Source of the DNA: an uncultured Bacteroidales bacterium
Lineage (GTDB): Bacteria > Bacteroidota > Bacteroidia > Bacteroidales > GWA2-32-17
Direction of reading: 5' to 3'
Length of the DNA: 53,731 nt
Assembly (NCBI GenBank): GCA_937960415.1
Contig: CALGPK010000032.1
Coordinates: 1-53,731, forward strand
Below the pieces are notes generated by a model. The model did no database searches. It saw only the letters and a list, made by a program, of their open reading frames with translations, and was not told the DNA's origin. Positions 8,889-17,398 of this stretch are shown here, piece by piece. Position numbers and translations under genes: made by a program. How positions within the stretch are numbered: position 1 is the first letter of the stretch; each line of letters begins with the position of its first letter.

Positions 8889-11255
8889 ATGAAACGGTTA
8901 TTATTTTCTTATTTAATTTTTTTGCAGTTGTTATCAGCTATTGCTCAAACAACTATTAGTGGCAAAGTAGTAGACGAAGAAGACAAACCCTTGCCACTGG
9001 CAAACGTGCTTATCGAAAATACGTTTATTGGGACATTTACCAATAGTCAAGGCGAATTTATAATTAAAAACATCAAACCAGGTAAATATCAGTTACGAGT
9101 AAGTTTTATTGGTTACGAAAGTTTTGTACAAAATATTGAAGTTAAAGAAAACGTTGAGCCTCTTGTTATTAAATTAAAAAAATCGGCATTTATTGCCGAC
9201 GAGATCATTGTACAAGCAACTCGAACCAGTGAGCAGAACACAGCAAACATAAAAATTATTGAAAAAGAAGAGTTGCAAAACAAACAGCTTGTTCAAGACA
9301 TTCCTTACTTATTGAGCTTTAGTCCATCGGTTGTATCGAGCTCCGATGGAGGTGTTGGTGTGGGGTATACCAAACTATCGGTACGTGGTACTGATGTTCG
9401 TCGAATCAATGTTACCATAAACGACATACCACTCAACGATGCCGAATCGCATGGTGTGTGGTGGGTCGATTTACCCGACATTGTATCATCGACCGATAAT
9501 ATTCAAATTCAGCGTGGAGTGGGCAGTTCTACCAATGGAGCCGGAGCGTTTGGAGCCACCATAAACCTTCAAACTAAATCATTGAACAAAGAACCATTTG
9601 CCGAATTATTTGCCGGATATGGACGATTTAATACTTCCAAGTTTATGGTTAATAGCGGTACGGGTTTAATCAACAATCGATTTTCGGTAGATGTGCGATT
9701 ATCAAAAATAAAGACCGATGGTTTTATTGATCGAGCTTTTAGCGATCTTAAATCGTATTATTTCTCAGCTGGTTATCATTCCGAAAAAAGCATGCTTAAA
9801 TTCATCCATTTTGCAGGTTATGAAAAAACATATCAGGCATGGTATGGTGTACCTAAGGACTCATTGAAAACAAATCCTACCTTTAATCCGTACACATATT
9901 TTAATCAGACGGATAATTACTGGCAAAGCCACTATCAATTACATTTCACAAGAGAATTATCTCATCGGTTAAATCTTCATTCTGCCTTACACTATACACG
10001 TGGAAAGGGATATTACGAAAACTTTGAAGATACAAAGCAATTCTCATCGTACGGACTACCAAATTTTATTAGCGGAAACGACACTATTAAAGCATCGAGC
10101 TTTATCAATCAGAAATGGCTCGATAATGACTTTTACGGTTATATTGGTTCATTAAACTATAAACATCGTAAAATAGACATGACCATTGGTACTGCTATTA
10201 ACCGTTACGAAGGCAGACATTTTGGCGAAATTATTTGGGCAAAGTTTATGCCTTTAATTGATCCGAACTATCGGTGGTATTATGGTACGGGCGATAAAAT
10301 AGATGGAAACATGTTTGTAAAAACCAGTTATCATTTAAGTGAAAAAATCATTACAACCCTTGACATGCAATACCGATATATTGATTATAAAATTAAAGGC
10401 AGTAATGATGATTTGAGAATCTTTGATCAACATCATATTTTCCAATTTTTTAATCCGAAAGGATCGGTTTATTACGTTATAAACAGCTACTCGAGCCTTG
10501 GTGCATCAATAGCAACAGCACATCGCGAACCAACACGTGCCGACTTTGTTGATGCCGACACTAACAAAATGCCCAAAGCTGAACGTCTTGTTGATTACGA
10601 ACTTTCGTACCAATGGAAAAGCGAAAACGTTTTTCTGAACTTAAACGCCTACTACATGAATTATTTTAATCAACTTGTAATGACCGGTGAATTAAACAAT
10701 GTTGGCACTCCCATTCAAACAAACGTAGGTAAAAGTTTTCGTCGTGGAATAGAAGCCGAATTAGGCCTGAAACTTACATCCAGCCTTATGTGGATGTCGA
10801 ATGCAACATTAAGCCAAAATAAAATTAAGGCCTTTACAGGTTACTTCGACGACTGGGACAATGGCGGACAAAAATCAGAAGAATATCGAAATACCGACAT
10901 CTCATTTTCGCCCAACCTTATTGCTAATAGTATGATTCAATATACTTATCAAAAAAAATTGGCAATTCAGGGAATTTACAAATATGTTGGCAGCCAGTAT
11001 TTAAGTAATACCCAAAAAGCAGAAACAAAAATTCCTGCTTATTGGTCGCTAAACTTACTGATAAATTATTACCTGTATCCGCAATGGTGTAAGGAAATTC
11101 AACTGCAGCTTTCTGCCCAAAATTTATTAACTAATATCTTTGTTACTCATGGCTGGGTATATAGCTATTATTGGAATGGTAAACTTGAAAACATCATTTA
11201 TTACTATCCACAAGCCAATAATGTTGTTATGGGCAGTATCATTTTCAGATTTTAA
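8889..11255 (+). CDS. TonB-dependent outer-membrane receptor under TPP control
   Basis: A 788-residue receptor. A signal peptide (cut near AIAQ, residue 20) is followed by a carboxypeptidase-regulatory-like domain (about 22-95), a plug domain (about 105-230, including VRGTDVRR and IQIQRGVGSSTNGAGAFG), and a C-terminal beta barrel ending in the aromatic GSIIFRF. Such proteins import scarce ligands using TonB/ExbBD energy. The TPP riboswitch upstream points to thiamine, or a thiamine precursor or phosphate, as the ligand. THI-element-controlled TonB receptors have been predicted before in Bacteroidota. No inner-membrane thiamine transporter gene is adjacent. The stop overlaps that of the convergent ald gene. 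Confidence 0.9.
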   Translation: MKRLLFSYLIFLQLLSAIAQTTISGKVVDEEDKPLPLANVLIENTFIGTFTNSQGEFIIKNIKPGKYQLRVSFIGYESFVQNIEVKENVEPLVIKLKKSAFIADEIIVQATRTSEQNTANIKIIEKEELQNKQLVQDIPYLLSFSPSVVSSSDGGVGVGYTKLSVRGTDVRRINVTINDIPLNDAESHGVWWVDLPDIVSSTDNIQIQRGVGSSTNGAGAFGATINLQTKSLNKEPFAELFAGYGRFNTSKFMVNSGTGLINNRFSVDVRLSKIKTDGFIDRAFSDLKSYYFSAGYHSEKSMLKFIHFAGYEKTYQAWYGVPKDSLKTNPTFNPYTYFNQTDNYWQSHYQLHFTRELSHRLNLHSALHYTRGKGYYENFEDTKQFSSYGLPNFISGNDTIKASSFINQKWLDNDFYGYIGSLNYKHRKIDMTIGTAINRYEGRHFGEIIWAKFMPLIDPNYRWYYGTGDKIDGNMFVKTSYHLSEKIITTLDMQYRYIDYKIKGSNDDLRIFDQHHIFQFFNPKGSVYYVINSYSSLGASIATAHREPTRADFVDADTNKMPKAERLVDYELSYQWKSENVFLNLNAYYMNYFNQLVMTGELNNVGTPIQTNVGKSFRRGIEAELGLKLTSSLMWMSNATLSQNKIKAFTGYFDDWDNGGQKSEEYRNTDISFSPNLIANSMIQYTYQKKLAIQGIYKYVGSQYLSNTQKAETKIPAYWSLNLLINYYLYPQWCKEIQLQLSAQNLLTNIFVTHGWVYSYYWNGKLENIIYYYPQANNVVMGSIIFRF

Positions 11256-12478
11256 AGAGCTGCCAAAAGCAATTCGATAGGCTTGTATTGTATATCAAAC
11301 ATATCTCCTATAAATTGGTTGGTAAGCATACCATTAAATACATATATACCGTTGCGATATCCTGTATGCTCCTTTGCCAATTGTGTAATTGAGCCTGCTA
11401 CTCCTAAGTTTACGATAAAAGGTGCTAAGATATTGCTTAGTGCATAAGAAGCAGTACGGGCAACACGCGATGGAATGTTAGGCACACAGTAATGAATAAT
11501 GCCATGTTTTTCGAAAACCGGGCTGGCATGGGTTGTTAATCTTGAAGTTTCGATGCATCCACCCTGATCGATACTTATGTCTACCACTACACTCCCCTTT
11601 TTCATAAGCTTTATCATCTCTTCGGTTACCATAAACTGTGGTTTATTTTCGAGAATACGCATTGCGCCAATAAGCACATCGGCTGTTTTAAGAGCATTGG
11701 CAAGCACCACTGGATGTATTACCGATGTATAAATTCGCTGCCCTAAGTTGTTTTGCAAGCGTTTAAGTTTGTACGCCGAGGTATCAAATATTTTCACTAT
11801 AGCACCTAAACCTAATGCTGTTCGAGCAGCATATTCTCCTGCTGTTCCAGCTCCTATAATCACTACTTCCGATGGATTAACACCAGTTATTCCACCAAGC
11901 ATTTCGCCTTTGCCATTATGAGCATTGCTCAAATACTCGGCAGCAATGAGTATAGATGTGTTACCTGCTATTTCGCTCATCGAACGAACAATAGGATAGC
12001 AGTTATTTTCGTCTTTCAAATATTCAAAAGCAACACATGTAATACGTTTTTGACACAAACGATGAATATAATCGCGTGTTTTAGTATACACATGCAATAT
12101 AGATATTAACAATTGATCTTCGTGCATCAAACCAATTTCGGCATCGGTCAATGGCGATACTTTTAGAATAATATCGGACTGGGCAAACACATCTTCTTTG
12201 TTGTTTACAATGATAGCGCCTGCTTCGCTAAATTGATAGTCGTAAAAATTTGCTGCTTTACCAGCATTCGATTGGATAAGCACTTCGTGGCCATTGTTTA
12301 CAAGCAAATCTACCGTTAGAGGGGTAAGGGCAATTCGATTTTCTTCATTGCTCTCCTCTTTAGGAATTCCTATAACGTATCGCTTTGAACGATTTCTGAT
12401 AGCTAATTTTTCCTCCTGAGTTAATAACTCAGTAACTCTGAGATCGCTGGTTTGAATATTTTGTTTTTTTTGAGCCAT
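11252..12478 (-). CDS. ald: Alanine dehydrogenase
   Basis: A 408-residue NAD-dependent enzyme interconverting L-alanine and pyruvate plus ammonia. It has an N-terminal extension of about 30 residues before the conserved start IGIPKEESNEENRIALTP. Substrate-binding Lys is in DIILKVSPL and the catalytic His in SILHVYTK. The Rossmann loop is VVIIGAGTAGEYAAR. The longer N-terminus is common in Bacteroidota members of this family. It lies 19 bases after tsaE and ends the porW-porX-tsaE-ald series. Lack of the lysine-forming domains argues against saccharopine dehydrogenase. Confidence 0.92.
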   Translation of the reverse strand: MAQKKQNIQTSDLRVTELLTQEEKLAIRNRSKRYVIGIPKEESNEENRIALTPLTVDLLVNNGHEVLIQSNAGKAANFYDYQFSEAGAIIVNNKEDVFAQSDIILKVSPLTDAEIGLMHEDQLLISILHVYTKTRDYIHRLCQKRITCVAFEYLKDENNCYPIVRSMSEIAGNTSILIAAEYLSNAHNGKGEMLGGITGVNPSEVVIIGAGTAGEYAARTALGLGAIVKIFDTSAYKLKRLQNNLGQRIYTSVIHPVVLANALKTADVLIGAMRILENKPQFMVTEEMIKLMKKGSVVVDISIDQGGCIETSRLTTHASPVFEKHGIIHYCVPNIPSRVARTASYALSNILAPFIVNLGVAGSITQLAKEHTGYRNGIYVFNGMLTNQFIGDMFDIQYKPIELLLAAL

Positions 12479-12497
12479 GGTTTAAACTTTTAGAACT

Positions 12498-12920
12498 TTA
12501 TACGTAAATATGCATAGTACGGTTACCATTCTCTTCTACCTCTAATTGTATTTTTAAATAATCGTACCTATTGAGTATAGGTTCAGCTATATCGGGCCAT
12601 TCAATAAAAACGTAATTTTCGGATGTTAAATACTCTTCAAAACCGATGTCAAGCAATTCATTTACATGATTGATACGGTACAAGTCGATGTGATATATGG
12701 AAAAATTAACAGATGTTGGATATTCGTTTACGATAGCAAAAGTGGGGCTATTTGCCTCCATTAAAGCTCCCAGCTGACGGACTAATTCGCGTATAAGGGT
12801 AGTTTTACCCGATCCCATTTCACCATAAAATGCCCAAATCTTATAATCTTTTCCCAACGACCTCAGTCGTTTGACAACCAAATGCAAATGCTGCAAATTT
12901 GAGTAATCGATGGATATCAT
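12498..12920 (-). CDS. tsaE: tRNA threonylcarbamoyladenosine biosynthesis ATPase TsaE
   Basis: A 140-residue P-loop ATPase acting with TsaB and TsaD to make the t6A37 modification of ANN-decoding tRNAs. Walker A is GEMGSGKT at residues 33-40. The family's NSPTFAIVNEY and IYHIDLYR segments and the EEYL...FIEWPD Walker B-like region follow. Length is typical. Its ATG overlaps the porX stop by four bases, so translation of the two is coupled. Confidence 0.95.
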   Translation of the reverse strand: MISIDYSNLQHLHLVVKRLRSLGKDYKIWAFYGEMGSGKTTLIRELVRQLGALMEANSPTFAIVNEYPTSVNFSIYHIDLYRINHVNELLDIGFEEYLTSENYVFIEWPDIAEPILNRYDYLKIQLEVEENGNRTMHIYV

Positions 12921-14473
12921 AACTTAGGAACAAGTAGAGCATACGGAATAAGCATTTCGTCGAGGCTTACTCCCCCATGCTGATAGGTTTTTTGATACAT
13001 ATTGACATAATAATTATAATGATTGGGGTATACAAAAAAGTCCTGATTCAAAGCAAAAATGTAAGTCGAAGCTACAGTAGATTTAGGCAAATAAACCTGC
13101 GATGGATCTTTTATTTCGAATACATCCTTTGACGGATAATTCATGTTTCTGCCTTGTTTGTAACGAAGATTAGATGTAATATTGCGTTCGCCAATAACCT
13201 TTATCGGATTGTAAATACGAATAGAGCCATGATCGGTTGTAACAAAAAGCGTATAATCGGACTCACGCAATTTTTGAATGATTTCGAGCAAAGGACTATG
13301 CTCAAACCATGAATTGACTATGCTCTTGTAAGCACTATCGCTATCGGACAACTCACGTAAGGTTTTCGATTCTATTTGAGAATGTGATAAAATATCGATA
13401 AAGTTGTACACGACAACTAATTTTTGGTATTTCTGCAAAATATTGGGCAAGTCGCTCGAAAAAATTTTGCCGTCGTTGTTCGAAATAATCTTTTTAAAAA
13501 AATACTGGTCTTTTACCCCCAAACGACTACATTGTTTTTTAAACAATTCTTCTTCAAACTTATTTTTCAAACCTTCTTCGTCGTCGTTGAGCCATATATC
13601 GGGAAAAATTTTCTCAATTTCCGAAGGCATTAGCCCCGAAAACATGGCATTGCGTGCATACGATGTAGCCGTTGGCAAGATAGAAACATATAAGTCGGTT
13701 TCTATATTATACCACTTTATCAGATGTCTTGAAATAGCTAACCAGTGGTCGTAGCGAAGATTATCAATCAACAGTAATGCTATTTTCGGGTGCTGCTGGG
13801 CAATAGGAAAAAATTTTTTTTGCAATAAATTAGCCGACATCAACGGACGCTCTATCTGCTGTTTGAACCAACCGATATAATTTTGTTTGATAAACTTGCC
13901 AAACTGTATGTTAGCCTCTTTGTGTTGGCTTTGCAATGTTTCGCTTAGATTCTGCTCGTTGATTTGCTCAAACAAGTCTTCGAAATAAACAATATCTTTG
14001 TATATCTGCTTCCAATCGTCGAGTGTATAAGCCAACGAAATACGCTGCGAAAGTTTATTAAATTCGGTCAGATATTCGGTTCTCGACTTTTCGGTAACCA
14101 ACTGATTTTTTTCTACGATTTTCTTTAATGCCAACAACAATTGATTGGGTTTAACAGGTTTTATGAGATAATCGGAAATATTTGAGCCAATGGCGCTATC
14201 CATTATGTTTTCTTCTTCGCTTTTTGTCATCATAATGATAGGCAAATGCGGCTTAATTTTTTTGACTTCGGATAGTACTTCTAATCCACTTAATCCGGGC
14301 ATGTTTTCGTCTAGAATAACAATATCAATGTATTGATTTTCTATTACTTGCAATGCGTCGGTACCATTCGAAACCGTTAGCAATTCATAGCCTTTGCTTT
14401 GCAGGAAAATAAAATACGGTTTTAGCAAATCTATTTCATCGTCGACCCATAGAATTTTCACTGGTTTAGCCAT
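12917..14473 (-). CDS. porX: PorX-family response regulator with PglZ-type phosphatase domain
   Basis: A 518-residue two-domain protein. Residues 1-120 are a CheY-like receiver with acidic pocket D11/D12, phospho-acceptor D55 (DIVILDENMPG) and the conserved Lys in YLIKP. Residues from about 150 to the end are an alkaline-phosphatase-superfamily (PglZ) domain, with metal-site motifs LLIDNLRYDHW, VTTDHGS and YQHGGVSLDE. This architecture is that of PorX, which in Porphyromonas gingivalis works with PorY and the sigma factor SigP to control type IX secretion. It follows porW by one base and overlaps tsaE. No PorY-like kinase is in the window. Confidence 0.92.
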   Translation of the reverse strand: MAKPVKILWVDDEIDLLKPYFIFLQSKGYELLTVSNGTDALQVIENQYIDIVILDENMPGLSGLEVLSEVKKIKPHLPIIMMTKSEEENIMDSAIGSNISDYLIKPVKPNQLLLALKKIVEKNQLVTEKSRTEYLTEFNKLSQRISLAYTLDDWKQIYKDIVYFEDLFEQINEQNLSETLQSQHKEANIQFGKFIKQNYIGWFKQQIERPLMSANLLQKKFFPIAQQHPKIALLLIDNLRYDHWLAISRHLIKWYNIETDLYVSILPTATSYARNAMFSGLMPSEIEKIFPDIWLNDDEEGLKNKFEEELFKKQCSRLGVKDQYFFKKIISNNDGKIFSSDLPNILQKYQKLVVVYNFIDILSHSQIESKTLRELSDSDSAYKSIVNSWFEHSPLLEIIQKLRESDYTLFVTTDHGSIRIYNPIKVIGERNITSNLRYKQGRNMNYPSKDVFEIKDPSQVYLPKSTVASTYIFALNQDFFVYPNHYNYYVNMYQKTYQHGGVSLDEMLIPYALLVPKL

Positions 14474-14474
14474 G

Positions 14475-17204
14475 TTACGGATTTTTCTTCTTTAGATATT
14501 TCTTTTTGAAAAACTTAATGTACCGTTCGATTTCGCCATTCGATTGTAATTTGGTATAATTTGCATCAGATATAACAAAGAAATAATACTGTTTTTCGTT
14601 AATAGTGCGAAAAACAACATCGGTATTTTTATTAACATGTTTGTAATATTTAACTGCCTCGTTATAATTGGCAAATGGAAAAACTTTGATATAATAATAA
14701 CGATCGTTCCAGATACCATTTAAAATCTGAAAATCGAACATACTGAAATAATCAATATTGTATCCAAACAAATTGTACTTTAAACGATTGATATCGGCAT
14801 TTTTATCGAGTAAAATAATAAATTGATAATTGTCTTTTTCGTCGAACACAAATAAGGGATCGTCTGCTTCATCTTTCGATTGTTCTTGCTGCTGTGCAGA
14901 TGGTTTTTGCTGTTGATTTTGGATGGACGATGTTGGTTGTTGTTGATTTTGTTTTGCATTTTGTTTAACGGCAAGCAACAGGTTCGGATCGTAATTGTTT
15001 AATGTAGCCAACAAATGTTCTGCATGTACTTTTTCTTCTGTTCCCGGATATTGCTCAATAATGTGTGTCAATTCGCTTTTATATTCGTTAAAATTTCCCG
15101 TTCGTGCTTTAGCCATGGCATTCAACAATTTAAACTTAACAAAAACAGGGCTATCGTTGTACAACGAATCGGCAATGCGATAATGCCTGAAAACTGCAGG
15201 ATAATCTTCGTCTTTAAACAAATTAAAGGCTTCTTCGTATAGTGCTTTAATTTTAAAATTACGCTGCTCTAAGTCCTTTAAGTAATTTGGGTTTGTAAGT
15301 AATTGCGCAAACTGGCTTTCGGGGAACTCCTGAATCAGTTTTTGACGATACATATTAGCAACGTCATCTTTACCTATTTTCAAATTCAACTTGTAAAGAT
15401 CGTAGTACACCAAGAGTTTGTACGAAGTATTGGGGAATCGGTCGAGAAGCGTTACAAACTGTTTAATAGCCAGTTGATAATCCTCGAGCTGACTCATAGC
15501 AGCTTCGCCCGATTTAAAAAGAGCTTCTTCGATGCGTTGATTCGAAAGTTTCATTAACGAATCTGTTAAAGGCAAATTTTTTAAGTAGTACTCGCGTTGT
15601 TTGGGATTGTTTTCGGCAATCTGTTGAATATTTTGCGTATTTGTTTGCAATGTATCTTCCGATGACGAAGCTAAAACAATGGATTTATTTTTTCTTCGCC
15701 AATCATCTTCTAGCTTGCGTGTTCCCCACTTCCTTTTAAACTCAGCAGCGCCTAAAGCTAAGGTAGAGGGATTATAAAAGTACCATTTGCCGCCTTGGTT
15801 TTGATTAGCAAGGGGATTATTATTTTGAGGATTCATAAACATTATGTTTTGAGCTTGCTGCTGTTCTTCTTCGCGTTGACGTTTTTCTTCGTCGAGTATT
15901 TTCTGAATAAGGTCGTCAATCATTTTTAATCGTTCTTTTTCGGGCATCTTAGCCAGTTGTTGTAGGCTGTCTTCTGTTTGGATAATTTTTAAGTTTTCTG
16001 CTATAACCGATAAATTTTCTGCCAGTTTTTCTATCCGTTTATAATCGGGATGCTCTTTGTTTAATAAGGTAATAGACGAATCGTAATAGGCTTGTGCCAG
16101 CACATAATCTTTTTTGTTGAAGTATATATCGCCCAATGCTAAATAAGTAACTGCTTTTTGATTGTCATTTGATTTGTTGTGTTGTAAGCTTAATTTGTAA
16201 TATTTTAAAGCATCGGCTAGATGGTTTTCTTTGTAATACAAATTAGCGATGGCATAATAAATCTGATCGTAGTAATCGATGTTTTTATCGTCTTTAAGCA
16301 TTTTAAAGAGTTCTTTGCGAAGATATTCGGCATTGTTTCCTTCGAAGCAGGTAGCACGATTGATTTGTGCATTAAAAGTCATTTCGTAACGATTACTGTA
16401 TTTTATTGCATAGGTATAATATTGCGATGCTTTACTTAGATTTTTATTGAACTGATACAACTGGGCTAAAATATAATACATTCGAGCCTTTTCCTGACGT
16501 TTAGTAGTTAGTTTTATTGCTGTGGTTAATTTGCTAATTGCATCGGAATAATTTTGTTGTTTAATATAAAGCTGTGCATATGCCTGATAAAGGTGCTTAC
16601 GCAAGGTATTCGGAAAATCATTATCGCCATCTTCTCTATCGAGCAATGCACGTGCATCGTCGTATTTAGTAAGCTGAACATAAGTCATTGCCAGCCATAT
16701 AGCAGCTTCGTGTTTTATTGGATCCCATGAATATTCTTTAATAATGTATTCAAAATTTTCTTCAGCAGCATACCAATCGTGATTTACAAAATTTGCCTTT
16801 CCGTGCATGAGCCATGCATCGGGTACCCAATTGCAATATTCTGTGCGATTGTAAAAATCCTTTTGTTTTGGAGTAAGGTTGCCTTTTTTACGTTCTGGCT
16901 TTACTGTTATAGAATGTTTTTTAATGACAATAGCCGCCTTATCTTTGGCACGTTGCATATCGGACGATGCCTGAGAAATAGCATCTTCATTTAAAAAAGG
17001 AAAAACATTTAACAGCAAGGCATAATTGTCGTACGGATTGGTATATATTTTTTTTATTCCTTGCTTGTATGCCTCGTTTCCATTGAAGTACGCATTGTAA
17101 TGAGAAGTAAGATTATGATACGATCGTGAAACAAAGGTATTCCTTTTGGTTGAACAAGAAACAAGTACAAACAATAGTGTCGATATAGCAACAAATATCT
17201 TCAT
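14475..17204 (-). CDS. porW: PorW/SprE-type TPR lipoprotein of type IX secretion
   Basis: About 909 residues. The frame is open from 17237, but the ATG at 17204 gives a lipoprotein signal peptide ending LVSC, and a -7 box overlaps the longer start, so 17204 is chosen. After the lipidated Cys comes RSYHNLTSHYNAYFNGNEA, a hallmark of PorW/SprE, then many TPR-like helices. A Gln-rich low-complexity linker lies around residues 755-785, and the C-terminal domain has the alternating pattern of a SPOR-like fold. PorW/SprE is an outer-membrane-associated subunit needed for type IX secretion and, in gliding species, motility. It directly precedes porX. Confidence 0.88.
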   Translation of the reverse strand: MKIFVAISTLLFVLVSCSTKRNTFVSRSYHNLTSHYNAYFNGNEAYKQGIKKIYTNPYDNYALLLNVFPFLNEDAISQASSDMQRAKDKAAIVIKKHSITVKPERKKGNLTPKQKDFYNRTEYCNWVPDAWLMHGKANFVNHDWYAAEENFEYIIKEYSWDPIKHEAAIWLAMTYVQLTKYDDARALLDREDGDNDFPNTLRKHLYQAYAQLYIKQQNYSDAISKLTTAIKLTTKRQEKARMYYILAQLYQFNKNLSKASQYYTYAIKYSNRYEMTFNAQINRATCFEGNNAEYLRKELFKMLKDDKNIDYYDQIYYAIANLYYKENHLADALKYYKLSLQHNKSNDNQKAVTYLALGDIYFNKKDYVLAQAYYDSSITLLNKEHPDYKRIEKLAENLSVIAENLKIIQTEDSLQQLAKMPEKERLKMIDDLIQKILDEEKRQREEEQQQAQNIMFMNPQNNNPLANQNQGGKWYFYNPSTLALGAAEFKRKWGTRKLEDDWRRKNKSIVLASSSEDTLQTNTQNIQQIAENNPKQREYYLKNLPLTDSLMKLSNQRIEEALFKSGEAAMSQLEDYQLAIKQFVTLLDRFPNTSYKLLVYYDLYKLNLKIGKDDVANMYRQKLIQEFPESQFAQLLTNPNYLKDLEQRNFKIKALYEEAFNLFKDEDYPAVFRHYRIADSLYNDSPVFVKFKLLNAMAKARTGNFNEYKSELTHIIEQYPGTEEKVHAEHLLATLNNYDPNLLLAVKQNAKQNQQQPTSSIQNQQQKPSAQQQEQSKDEADDPLFVFDEKDNYQFIILLDKNADINRLKYNLFGYNIDYFSMFDFQILNGIWNDRYYYIKVFPFANYNEAVKYYKHVNKNTDVVFRTINEKQYYFFVISDANYTKLQSNGEIERYIKFFKKKYLKKKNP

Positions 17205-17234
17205 AAAAACGTATGCAAAATAACTAAACTTTTG

Positions 17235-17242
17235 CAAATTTA
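17235..17242 (-). promoter_or_regulatory. Candidate -7 box of the porW-porX-tsaE-ald operon
   Basis: On the minus strand, TAAATTTG (17242-17235) matches TAnnTTTG, 30 bases before the porW ATG at 17204. The -33 region reads CTTA, a poor match, and overlaps the 3' end of the SRP RNA. Confidence 0.4.
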
Positions 17243-17265
17243 TTGTACTGGTTGTAAAAAAATAA

Positions 17266-17362
17266 GGGCAAGCTCCTTATATCGCACCGCTACAACCTTC
17301 TACCCTTGCTTTCTTCCGAACCTGGGGGAGTTTGAAGGGAGCTGGTCGTATAAGACTTGCCC
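17266..17362 (-). ncRNA. ffs: Signal recognition particle RNA, small bacterial type
   Basis: On the minus strand the terminal stem pairs GGGCAAG (17362-17356) with CTTGCCC (17272-17266), extended by CUUAUA/UAUAAG. The apical part contains CCAGGTTCGGAAGAAAGCA, which corresponds to the conserved domain IV loop (CAGGTCCGGAAGGAAGCA in E. coli 4.5S RNA) that binds Ffh. Length is about 97 nt. A promoter lies immediately upstream, and a TTATTTTTTT run just after the stem suggests termination. It sits between the sugar-dehydratase gene and porW, all on the minus strand. Confidence 0.9.
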
Positions 17363-17366
17363 GTGG

Positions 17367-17398
17367 CAAAGGTACTAATTTTTTTCATAAATTGCAAT
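17367..17398 (-). promoter_or_regulatory. SRP RNA promoter
   Basis: On the minus strand, ATTG (17398-17395), 20 bases, then a perfect TACCTTTG (17374-17367). The RNA's 5' GGGCAAG begins four bases later. The fit to a known RNA start makes this the best-anchored promoter in the window. Confidence 0.7.

Noticed and set aside
17205-17237. A longer start for porW
   Set aside because: It overlaps the -7 box, and the ATG at 17204 gives the lipobox at the right distance.
17266-17362. Reading the SRP RNA region as 6S RNA or another small RNA
   Set aside because: The CCAGGTTCGGAAGAAAGCA apical loop and the long closing stem are specific to SRP RNA.
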